A DNA stretch of 7,113 bases from positions 1 to 7,113 of the forward strand of contig NZ_JAQLFP010000050.1 of assembly GCF_028207065.1 (NCBI RefSeq). The letters run 5' to 3'. Each line of letters starts with the position of its first letter. Position 1 is the first letter of the stretch. The position numbers and the translations under genes are program-made. Source of the stretch: Collinsella aerofaciens (lineage in GTDB: Bacteria > Actinomycetota > Coriobacteriia > Coriobacteriales > Coriobacteriaceae). This document shows, in pieces, positions 1 through 5,873 of this stretch. The notes under the pieces are model-generated. The model was given only the letters and a program-made list of their open reading frames with translations, had not been told where the DNA came from and did no database searches.

Positions 1-84
1 GGACCCGTACCCGTTCTGGCTGGATTAATGGATGGAAACGGATGTTCTATCGGGACACACATTTTGTCCTATAAGCCCGCAAGA

Positions 85-116
85 GCGGCGGGAGGTTGTC
101 GCAACCCGCCCGCCGC
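85..116 (-). terminator. GC-rich hairpin, probable terminator of the DegV gene
   Basis: An inverted repeat starts 32 bases past the DegV stop codon. Outer arms GCGGCGGG (85-92) and CCCGCCGC (109-116) pair perfectly over 8 bp. Inner arms GGTTG (94-98) and CAACC (102-106) add 5 bp around a TCG loop, with a 1-by-2 internal loop between the two stems. Read on the minus strand, the stem is followed by CTCTTGCGGGCTTAT, which is only weakly U-rich, so it may be an imperfect intrinsic terminator. A competing pairing between the 3' arm and the downstream GCGGG is possible. Position and stem strength support termination; the lack of a proper U-run lowers confidence. Confidence 0.6.
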
Positions 117-147
117 CGTGGCAATAGATATCGATAGACGCCCGGCC

Positions 148-1002
148 TTACGCCTTGAGCGTGAGCACCGCACCGAAGGCGGTCGGGCCGCAATGGCTCG
201 AAATGACGCCGCCAACCTGAGTCCAGGTAACGTCCTTAAATCCCAGATCGTGCGCATAGACTTCCATGTCGTCGCGCAGCTCCTCGGAAAGACCCACCGA
301 ATACGCCAGGCCAATGTGTGAGTAGTCAATCTCGCCCTTCGCAACCATGTGGTCAAGAAAGGCACGGGCGCACTTGAGCATAGAACCGCGGAACTTCTTG
401 GTCGCCACGAACTTACCGCCCGTCACCTCGATGCAGGGCTTAATCTTGAGCAGATGGGCGCCTAGGAACGCGACGTTGGACAAGCGACCGCCAGCCTTAA
501 GGAAGGCGAGATCGGTTGGGACAAAGCCCAACAGCACGCGGTCCATCACCGAATTGGTGAAGGCGAAAATTTCGTCAACGGTGGCATCGGGGTGAGCCTC
601 GATGTATTTGGCGGTCTCGACGGCAACAAGCGACTGGCCCACCGAGACAAAGCGCGTGTCCATGGAGAACACGTAGTCGCGCCCCGCGGCTGCAATCTTC
701 GAGGACTGATGCGAGCAGGTTGTTACCTCGGAATACGCGAGATGCAGAATGGTCGCATCGGGCTGCTCGGCATGAATGCGGTCGTACACGTGAGCAAAAT
801 CCGCAGGCGAGCAGCCACTGGTCTTGGGCATAACGCCAAACTCGTTACAGCGCGAGTAAATCTCGAGCGGATCGATCGAACCGTCCTCGACGGTCTCGTC
901 ACCAATCGTGACATGCATGGGTACACGCACGATGCCGTAGCGCTCGCAGAGCTCCGGCGTCACATCCGAACCAGACTCAACCACGATTACGTACTTGCCC
1001 AT
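148..1002 (-). CDS. DegV family fatty-acid-binding protein
   Basis: A protein of about 284 residues, the usual DegV/FakB length. Family knowledge: DegV proteins bind a single fatty acid, and FakB members present it to the kinase FakA for phosphorylation and entry into phospholipid synthesis. Seen in the sequence: an N-terminal strand ending in an acidic/Ser turn (VVESGSDV, residues 7-14), KTSGCSP at 60-66 (family KTSxPS, carboxylate binding), a Gln/Ser-rich helix start near 94-103, DTRFVSVGQSL at 115-125, FLKAGGRLS at 167-175, KIKPCIEV at 186-193 and GPTAFGAV near the C terminus. There is no signal peptide or membrane segment, so it should be cytosolic. Some loops are divergent (see findings). 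Start: ATG at 1002 fits the family N terminus (MGKYVIVV); in-frame ATG at 1008 and GTG at 1011 are alternatives and none has a strong Shine-Dalgarno. It has its own promoter, so it probably does not belong to the sugar operon. FakA is not encoded here. Confidence 0.9.
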   Translation of the reverse strand: MGKYVIVVESGSDVTPELCERYGIVRVPMHVTIGDETVEDGSIDPLEIYSRCNEFGVMPKTSGCSPADFAHVYDRIHAEQPDATILHLAYSEVTTCSHQSSKIAAAGRDYVFSMDTRFVSVGQSLVAVETAKYIEAHPDATVDEIFAFTNSVMDRVLLGFVPTDLAFLKAGGRLSNVAFLGAHLLKIKPCIEVTGGKFVATKKFRGSMLKCARAFLDHMVAKGEIDYSHIGLAYSVGLSEELRDDMEVYAHDLGFKDVTWTQVGGVISSHCGPTAFGAVLTLKA

Positions 1003-1076
1003 TATCATCACGACCCATCTCGACGTTGGCTATGTATTACACGCGCACGCTCGCCGCCCAATTGAACAACGACTCC

Positions 1077-1145
1077 CAAGCACCAGAGAGACGCCGCCCT
1101 TCGCCACAACAAAGGACAGCGTCTCCCTGAAATACTCCGTGCTTG
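1077..1145 (-). promoter_or_regulatory. Long stem-loop in the DegV 5' leader
   Basis: A large imperfect palindrome lies between the putative promoter and the DegV start. In plus coordinates, an 18-base arm (1077-1094) pairs with two blocks: 1119-1129 (11 bp, of which one is a G:U on the minus-strand RNA) and 1139-1145 (7 bp perfect, CAAGCAC with GTGCTTG). A nine-base one-sided bulge (1130-1138) separates the blocks. Inside, CCTT and AAGG form another 4 bp around a ten-base loop. The predicted transcription start falls at about 1144-1148, so the RNA would begin with this structure. No U-run follows, so it does not look like a standard terminator. It matches no riboswitch class I recognise. It could be an mRNA-stabilising 5' stem, a regulatory leader, or a dispersed palindromic repeat. 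Confidence 0.45.
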
Positions 1146-1151
1146 CCTGAG

Positions 1152-1180
1152 ATTCTACACGGTTTAGTAATGAGTGTTAC
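1152..1180 (-). promoter_or_regulatory. Putative DegV promoter
   Basis: On the minus strand, a -35-like GTAACA (1175-1180, 4 of 6 to TTGACA) is separated by exactly 17 bases from a -10 TAGAAT (1152-1157, 5 of 6 to TATAAT). The predicted start is about 1144-1148, giving a 5' leader of roughly 140 bases. Its position, about 90 bases past the stop of the upstream hydrolase gene, supports independent transcription of DegV. The call rests on consensus match only. Confidence 0.5.
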
Positions 1181-1268
1181 TTACTCCGCAAACGGTAGCT
1201 ATACGCGATAAGTGGTAGCCACCAAGAAAGCCCGTGTATCCAAAACGCTATGGTCACTCACAATTCGG

Positions 1269-2711
1269 CTAGCGAGCCAGACGGTAAAACTCCATCGAGG
1301 CGTCGCCCTCGGCGCGCAACTGCATCGCCGGCGCCGCAAACGAATAGGTGCGGCTCGTAAGCGCAACCTCGCCGTCGTTGACAAATACCTCGAGCATCGT
1401 GGCATCCGAAAGGACTCGCAGGCAGTAAAGCTCGTCGAGCTCAACCGACCTCTCGTCGCGTCCATAGCCCTCATCGCCCATATCAAGTGTGAGCATTCCG
1501 TTGGCAAAGCACACGACAACGCCCTCACGAACTTCCAGCTCAATGGACTTCGTCCCCCGGCACGACACGACGGCATCAAACAGTCGACCAGGAGAGCCGA
1601 CGGTCTCTCCGGCGGTCACCGAAACACGCTCCTTGCGCAGTTGCTCAACCTCGCGCGCGGGCCACTGACAGAGCTTACCGTCGCGCATATTCAGCACCCT
1701 CGGCACGGTAAGCGCGCACTGCCATCCGCGTTCCGCCGTCGGGTTTTGAGCCGTTGCATCGGGGCAGCCGGCCCAACCGATCATAATCCGTCGACCGTCG
1801 GCATCTGCAAATGATTGAGGGGCATAGAAGTCAAAACCCGCATCGACCATCGGAGGCATACCCTGCCCGGCGATTTTAAAGCTAGGCGCCTCCCAATCGG
1901 CCTCAATACGAAACCACACGCACTGATGCGGGTTTTGGTAACGCCAACCATCGGCGGGCACGCCCTGCGGACAGCAGACGAGAATAAGCTCGCTATCAAG
2001 CTCAAACAGATCGGGGCACTCCCACATAAAACCGAACTTCTCGCCGAGCTCGATACGCGTCGCATATTTCCAGCACTCAAGATCGTGCGAGGTATAGACG
2101 AGCACACAACCGCGGTCGTCTTTCGTACGAGCACCAAGAACCATATAGTAGATACCGTCGTGCTCCAGGATCTTGGGGTCGCGCACGTGCGTACTAATAT
2201 CGTCGGGGTAATCGACCGGACCAACAGCTATGTGCTTCTCCCCCAATTTATCGGGGTTCTCGGTAACCATGTGAATCTGATTTTGGTCGCGCCCTGTCAG
2301 CACATAGTCATAATCATCGCGGTCAAAATGCTTGACGTTACCGGTATAGAAGTAGTGAATCTTGCCGTCGTGCATAAATGCAGACCCCGAATACGCACCG
2401 CTCGAGTCTAAATCTGAATCGGGGAATAGTGCGGGACCGCGGTTCTCGTACGTCACAAAGTCCTTCGTCGTCAGATGATTCCACAGCACCGGTCCGCCGT
2501 GTGCGGCATCAAACGGATCGTATTGGTGATAGATGTGGTATGTATCACCAACCTGCACCAAACCGTTGGGATCATTGAGCCAGCCAAGCTCGGGTTCCAC
2601 ATGGAACAGAAGTCTATCGGGGTCAGCCGCGATGCGAGCCGCAGTCTCATCCTGCCCGGCACGCCACAGCTCGTAGTCCGAGCGCGTCACCCTATGTTTT
2701 TGATCGAACAT
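1269..2711 (-). CDS. scrB: Sucrose-6-phosphate hydrolase (GH32 beta-fructofuranosidase)
   Basis: A protein of 480 residues, typical for bacterial GH32 invertases. It hydrolyses sucrose-6-phosphate, made by the PTS during uptake, to glucose-6-phosphate and fructose in the cytosol; there is no signal peptide. All catalytic motifs are present: WLNDPNG at 44-50 with nucleophile Asp47, the FSGS-equivalent YSGS near 107-110, RDPK at 177-180 with the transition-state-stabilising Asp178, and ECPD at 231-234 with acid/base Glu231. The five-bladed propeller region spans about 30-335, followed by a GH32 C-terminal beta-sandwich (about 350-480, including LEVFVNDGEVALTSR). Start: ATG at 2711 is preceded by AGAAGGA (2719-2725) with a 7-base spacer. 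It is the last gene of the operon, 99 bases after the permease gene, and no clear intrinsic terminator was found beyond its stop. Action on other short fructosides such as kestose cannot be excluded. Confidence 0.93.
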   Translation of the reverse strand: MFDQKHRVTRSDYELWRAGQDETAARIAADPDRLLFHVEPELGWLNDPNGLVQVGDTYHIYHQYDPFDAAHGGPVLWNHLTTKDFVTYENRGPALFPDSDLDSSGAYSGSAFMHDGKIHYFYTGNVKHFDRDDYDYVLTGRDQNQIHMVTENPDKLGEKHIAVGPVDYPDDISTHVRDPKILEHDGIYYMVLGARTKDDRGCVLVYTSHDLECWKYATRIELGEKFGFMWECPDLFELDSELILVCCPQGVPADGWRYQNPHQCVWFRIEADWEAPSFKIAGQGMPPMVDAGFDFYAPQSFADADGRRIMIGWAGCPDATAQNPTAERGWQCALTVPRVLNMRDGKLCQWPAREVEQLRKERVSVTAGETVGSPGRLFDAVVSCRGTKSIELEVREGVVVCFANGMLTLDMGDEGYGRDERSVELDELYCLRVLSDATMLEVFVNDGEVALTSRTYSFAAPAMQLRAEGDASMEFYRLAR

Positions 2712-2792
2712 TCAATCGTCCTTCTTGAAGAGGAGAAGGACGCCCGGCCCATGCGAGCCAAACGCCCTTCTCCAACAGGTCAACCCGTACAT
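2712..2792 (-). CDS. Possible 26-codon leader ORF abutting scrB
   Basis: An ATG at 2790-2792 opens a 26-residue frame beginning MYGLTCWRRAFG and ending VLLLFKKDD. Its TGA (2712-2714) directly abuts the scrB ATG at 2709-2711. Only a weak AAGG lies before the ATG, with a 2-base gap, which is closer than usual. Codons 8-9 are the tandem AGA AGG, often rare in high-GC genomes. The frame runs through the hairpin region described separately, so translating ribosomes would melt those structures and finish next to the scrB start, a geometry suited to translational coupling. An open frame this short can arise by chance; no homology is recognised. Confidence 0.2.
   Translation of the reverse strand: MYGLTCWRRAFGSHGPGVLLLFKKDD
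2719..2773 (-). promoter_or_regulatory. Mutually exclusive hairpins around the scrB ribosome binding site
   Basis: In mRNA order there are three segments: GGAGAAGG (2773-2766), CCTTCTCC (2739-2732, preceded by U at 2740) and the scrB Shine-Dalgarno AGAAGGA (2725-2719). Segment 1 pairs with segment 2 over 8 bp, extended by CG/CG across one mismatch, around a loop of about 26 bases. Segment 2, as UCCUUCU (2740-2734), pairs instead with the Shine-Dalgarno over 7 perfect bp with an 8-base loop. The two pairings share bases and exclude each other. The second would hide the ribosome binding site; the first would free it. No U-run follows, so transcription termination is unlikely. The complementarity is directly visible; the regulatory role is inferred. 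Confidence 0.4.
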
Positions 2793-2810
2793 TACCTTGA
2801 CGGATCTGGA

Positions 2811-4262
2811 TTAGAAGCTGACATCAAAGCCGGCGCCAGCGCCCTCTTCATCGGTGGTCGGCACGCCCTTTGCCTTGTTGTAGGCAAAGATCAAGACGAT
2901 TGGCACGATAAAGGCGATGAGATTGCCAGCCACATACCACACGAGGGTCTCGGGCGTGACGATGAGCAGGCCAAGCACGCCGGTCAGACCCTGACCGATA
3001 GCGCGCACCTCAAAGAGCTTGACGAAGGCACCGCCGCAGCCTGCACCGATGCATGCGCAGATGAACGGAATGATCGAATAGCGCATGTTTGCAGCAAAGA
3101 TAGCGGGCTCGGAGATTCCGACCAGCGTCGGGATAAAGGACGACATGCAGATGTTGCGCTCTTTGGAGTGCTTCTTGTGAATGAGGTACATACCGATGGC
3201 GCCGCCGCCCTGGGCGATGATGGAAACCGACCAGATGGCCTGGATGTAGTTGAAGCCAGTCGTGGCAACAAGGTTTGCCTCGATACCCTGGATGAACTGA
3301 TGCGTACCGGTAACGACGAGCGGCTGCAGGAACGCGGCGAAGACAAAGGCACCAAAGACGCCCATCCTGTTGTACAGGATATCGATTACGCCGGCGAGGA
3401 CGTCACCGATCAGGTTACCGAGCGGGCCGAACACGGTGAACAGGGCGACGTTAGCAAGAATCAGGGTAACGGTCGGGACAAAGACGAACGAAACGACCTC
3501 GGGGATGTACTTCTGGGCAATCTTTTCGACCTTGGCCATAAACCAGGCGGTCAGAATTGCAGGGAACACGCCGCCCTGGAAAGCAACCATGGGAATGGAG
3601 AGCGGACCAAAGTTCCAGTACTCAGCACCCGTCGGGTCCATAACGAACGTGTTGCGGTTCATAAGGCTCGGGTGAACCATGACGATACCGACGAGGATGC
3701 CCAGGATCGGGTTACCGCCAAAACGCTTGACTGCGCTGTACATAACCAGGACAGGCAGGTAGTCGAACGTGGTGGCGATAATGGCAAAGAAGCTTGCGAG
3801 GTTCTTGAGGAACTCGCTGTGATCGGCGAGGCTGCCCTCCATGCCAAAGAGGCCGTTGGCAACGATCAGCGACTTAAGGCCGATGATGATTGCAGCGCCG
3901 ACGAAGGCGGGAATGATGGGGATAAAGATGTCCGAGAATACCTTGAGGACCGAGAAGAACTTGCCCTTCTTGTCCGCCTCGGCGCCCTTGACCTCGGAAG
4001 CGCTGATCTCCTTAACGCCCGTCAGAGCCATAAACTCATCGTAAACCTTGTTGACGGTACCGGTACCGAAGATGATCATGAGCTGGCCGCTGTTGTACAG
4101 CACGCCCTTGACGCCATCGATGTTCTCGAGCTCGGCCTTGTTGTATTTGCTCGTATCCTTGAGCACCAGACGCAGACGGGTCACGCAATGCGTGGCGCCC
4201 TCGATGTTCTCCAGTCCGCCGACGTTGTCGACGACTTGCTGGGACACTGCCTTGTAGTCCAT
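2811..4262 (-). CDS. scrA: Sucrose-type PTS permease, EIIBC
   Basis: A 483-residue membrane permease of the glucose/sucrose PTS superfamily that imports a sugar while phosphorylating it. Domain order: EIIB at about 1-85, with phospho-accepting Cys26 in the motif THCVTRLR; a charged linker (about 88-104); then EIIC from about 105 to 465 with multiple hydrophobic segments. Sucrose-subtype signatures in EIIC are AVKRFGGNPILGILVG (177-192), VMVHPSL (194-200), GTHQF (319-323) and VGISEPAIF (381-389). The protein ends in a short acidic/Gly tail, so there is no fused EIIA; a glucose-type EIIA must act in trans. Start: ATG at 4262 (MDYKAV, the usual EIIB beginning) is preceded by GGAGAGGA (4272-4265); the in-frame ATG at 4274 lacks a suitable site. 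It lies 45 bases after the divergent GH32 gene and 99 bases before scrB, consistent with one operon. Substrate could be sucrose or a related beta-fructoside. Confidence 0.9.
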   Translation of the reverse strand: MDYKAVSQQVVDNVGGLENIEGATHCVTRLRLVLKDTSKYNKAELENIDGVKGVLYNSGQLMIIFGTGTVNKVYDEFMALTGVKEISASEVKGAEADKKGKFFSVLKVFSDIFIPIIPAFVGAAIIIGLKSLIVANGLFGMEGSLADHSEFLKNLASFFAIIATTFDYLPVLVMYSAVKRFGGNPILGILVGIVMVHPSLMNRNTFVMDPTGAEYWNFGPLSIPMVAFQGGVFPAILTAWFMAKVEKIAQKYIPEVVSFVFVPTVTLILANVALFTVFGPLGNLIGDVLAGVIDILYNRMGVFGAFVFAAFLQPLVVTGTHQFIQGIEANLVATTGFNYIQAIWSVSIIAQGGGAIGMYLIHKKHSKERNICMSSFIPTLVGISEPAIFAANMRYSIIPFICACIGAGCGGAFVKLFEVRAIGQGLTGVLGLLIVTPETLVWYVAGNLIAFIVPIVLIFAYNKAKGVPTTDEEGAGAGFDVSF

Positions 4263-4307
4263 GTTCCTCTCCATTCCTTTTCTAAATCATAAAACGGTTC
4301 GTTGCCG

Positions 4308-5690
4308 CTACAGAGACGCGATCGTTGCGTTTGCGCACTTGAGCGCACCGTCGGTGACGGTAAGCGCCACACCCTGGCCCTGCTTGTTGCAGAAGCGAGC
4401 GTTGAGCGCAACGTCATCGACAAAGATGGTCGCGATGTCGTCGTCGACGACCAGACGCACATGGTGAGTGCCCTCGCCCTTAAAGAACAACGGACGCTCG
4501 AGGCCCATGTTGTTGACCTGGAACCACGGGTACTGGGGAGCCGGCGTGAACTCGAGCTTGCCCTCGCGCAGGTTGGCGCGGAACTCATAGGCAAGACCGG
4601 TCTCGGCGTCCTCGGCGAACTTGACCGAGAAGCCGGCAGCGTTACCGCCGAGCTCAATGTCGGCATCGAGCAAGTAGGTGGAGCCGGCATCTGCGGCGAG
4701 CACCTGCTCGACCTTGCCCGACTCGCAGGAAAGCTCAAAGGTCTCGACTGCCTTAGCCTCGCCAAAGGCGCCAAGCATGCTGTCGGGGAGCTTGGTGCCG
4801 AGCGTTCCGTCGGCACGCTGAACGATCTCGAGGGGCATAAAGGTGCCACCCCATAGGTAAGAGCTGGGGTCGCCGCCCTCGTCACGCGTAGGAACCCAAC
4901 CAAAGAGAACGCGACGCTCGCCATCGAATGCGGTGCGAGCGGCGTAGTACGCGCGGCCGTCGAAGGAGTCGTCAGCGGGGGTAATCCAAGGACCGTTGAT
5001 GGACTTGGACATGCGGTAACGGGTCTTGTTGCCGTCGCTGTACTCGGAAAAGACGAGGTACCACCAGTCGCCCATCTTAAAGAGATCAGGCATCTCAAAC
5101 ATGGTGTACAGGCCCGGGTTCCACCAGTCGCCCTGGAACTCCCAGTTGGTCAGATCCTTGGAGGTGAACTTGACCAGGCGGCCGGTCATCAGACGCTTGT
5201 CCTCGCCCACACGCGTGCCGAGGATGAGCATGTACTCTTCGTTCTCCTCATCCCAAAGCACAAAGGGATCGCGCCAGTTGCGGTCATCGTAACCCTCCTG
5301 GGGCGGAAGCAGCGTCTCGGCGATGTTCTTCTCCCACTTGACGGCGTCGTCGCTCGTTGCGTGAAGAAGAACCTGCTTCATCAAACGTGCGCGGACCTTA
5401 TCGCGATTGCAACCAGTGTAGAGCGCATGGTACTTGTCGCCCACCTTAAACACCGTGCCGGCATAAATGTACTGGTCGACTTCCTCGTCGCCGCCGCGCT
5501 CAAGGCTCTCGCCAAAGTCCTTGTAGTTGACGAAATCCTTGGTCGTAGCGAGTGCCCAGCCAAACGGCTCTCCGAAAGGTTCGGGGTTACGCGTGTCACG
5601 CTGATGATAGAGATAGAACGTGCCGTCCTCGCCGTACGGCATGATGTCGCCTACCCAAATTCCCTCAGGCTGGTAATACACCTTGTGCAT
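4308..5690 (-). CDS. Divergent GH32 family glycoside hydrolase
   Basis: A protein of 460 residues with the GH32 layout: a propeller region (about 1-310) and a C-terminal beta-sandwich (about 325-460, with HHVRLVVDDDIATIFVDD). The motifs are altered. WVGDIMPY (12-19) replaces WMNDPNG, keeping the putative nucleophile Asp15 but losing Asn-Asp-Pro-Asn-Gly. YIYAGTVF (74-81) replaces the FSGS region. WRDP (139-142, Asp141) is intact. FEMPDLF (198-204) keeps the acid/base Glu199, but Met replaces the usual Cys. The catalytic triad is therefore present and activity on a beta-fructoside is likely, although the substrate is unknown. There is no signal peptide, so it is intracellular and probably acts on PTS-imported, perhaps phosphorylated, sugar. 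Start: ATG at 5690 has AAAGGAAG (5704-5697) six bases upstream; an in-frame GTG at 5708 would place that site inside the gene. It is the first gene after the operator-controlled promoter. Confidence 0.82.
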   Translation of the reverse strand: MHKVYYQPEGIWVGDIMPYGEDGTFYLYHQRDTRNPEPFGEPFGWALATTKDFVNYKDFGESLERGGDEEVDQYIYAGTVFKVGDKYHALYTGCNRDKVRARLMKQVLLHATSDDAVKWEKNIAETLLPPQEGYDDRNWRDPFVLWDEENEEYMLILGTRVGEDKRLMTGRLVKFTSKDLTNWEFQGDWWNPGLYTMFEMPDLFKMGDWWYLVFSEYSDGNKTRYRMSKSINGPWITPADDSFDGRAYYAARTAFDGERRVLFGWVPTRDEGGDPSSYLWGGTFMPLEIVQRADGTLGTKLPDSMLGAFGEAKAVETFELSCESGKVEQVLAADAGSTYLLDADIELGGNAAGFSVKFAEDAETGLAYEFRANLREGKLEFTPAPQYPWFQVNNMGLERPLFFKGEGTHHVRLVVDDDIATIFVDDVALNARFCNKQGQGVALTVTDGALKCANATIASL

Positions 5691-5732
5691 CCGAGACTTC
5701 CTTTCCACGACATACTAACTCGGTACAATGGC

Positions 5733-5761
5733 AAGATATGTCAATCGTTTTCATATGTCAA
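5733..5761 (-). promoter_or_regulatory. Sugar operon promoter
   Basis: On the minus strand, a perfect -35 TTGACA (5756-5761), a 17-base spacer and a -10 TATCTT (5733-5738, 4 of 6) precede the divergent GH32 gene. The predicted start is about 5725-5729, giving a 5' leader of roughly 35-40 bases that carries the AAAGGAAG ribosome binding site. The -35 lies within operator O2, and operator O1 fills the spacer and touches the -10, so repressor binding should block RNA polymerase directly. A second TTGACA lies 17 bp downstream in O1 but has no good -10 at the right distance (GAGTTA). Confidence 0.72.
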
Positions 5762-5772
5762 ACGTTTTCATA
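5736..5772. promoter_or_regulatory. Tandem LacI-type operators O1 and O2
   Basis: Two copies of a 17-bp unit lie head to tail: ATATGTCAATCGTTTTC (5736-5752) and ATATGTCAAACGTTTTC (5753-5769), followed by ATA. They differ at one base. Each holds a central CG with flanking A/T runs (AAACGTTT in O2), the imperfect palindrome typical of LacI-family operators. The same motif recurs at 5803-5820 and before the regulator gene, which supports a common binding protein, most simply the adjacent LacI-family repressor. Confidence 0.75.
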
Positions 5773-5802
5773 CCAATACGTCTTTTCGCAGTTCCAGTCG
5801 TC

Positions 5803-5820
5803 GGTAAACGGTTGACATAT
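5803..5820. promoter_or_regulatory. Upstream LacI-type operator O3, inverted
   Basis: GGTAAACGGTTGACATAT is the reverse complement of ATATGTCAACCGTTTACC, a third match to the operator motif in opposite orientation to O1 and O2. Its central CG lies 46 bp from that of O2 and 63 bp from that of O1. It lies upstream of the -35, between the regulator stop codon and the operon promoter, and could serve as an auxiliary site for co-operative binding or a small loop. Confidence 0.6.
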
Positions 5821-5873
5821 GCCGGCGAACGGTCATCAGAGGCGTTTGAGGAATTCTTTTGGCACGGGATGAA

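Noticed and set aside
53..69. GGACA/TGTCC inverted repeat
   Set aside because: Only 5 bp with a 7-base loop; below what would be expected to be meaningful next to the much stronger hairpin at 85-116.
28..321. A plus-strand frame at the left edge
   Set aside because: It crosses the DegV terminator hairpin and the antisense of the DegV gene; no domain or ribosome binding site.
1213..1224. TGGTAGCCACCA near-palindrome downstream of scrB as a terminator
   Set aside because: The fold leaves almost no loop and there is no adjacent U-run; no convincing terminator was found in 1181-1268.
2475..4292. A 605-codon open frame on the plus strand
   Set aside because: It lies antisense to the PTS permease and runs past it. 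Its composition (Asp/Gly/Glu/Arg-rich, low complexity) is what GC-rich third positions give on the opposite strand; no recognisable domain.
4288..4307. CGG...CCG followed by TTTTAT after the divergent GH32 gene, as a terminator
   Set aside because: The stem is only 3 bp and the next gene begins within 45 bases with a good ribosome binding site, so read-through is more likely.
4181..5098. A 305-codon minus-strand frame rich in Ser, Arg and Thr
   Set aside because: It is another frame of the divergent GH32 gene, whose own frame shows conserved catalytic motifs.
5736..5769. Start of a CRISPR or satellite array
   Set aside because: Only two adjacent units with no spacers; they fit operators in a promoter.
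5736..5772. CcpA cre sites rather than local operators
   Set aside because: The motif resembles the general LacI/CcpA operator, but CcpA-type control is not typical of actinobacteria, and the same motif at the regulator's own promoter points to the local LacI-family protein.
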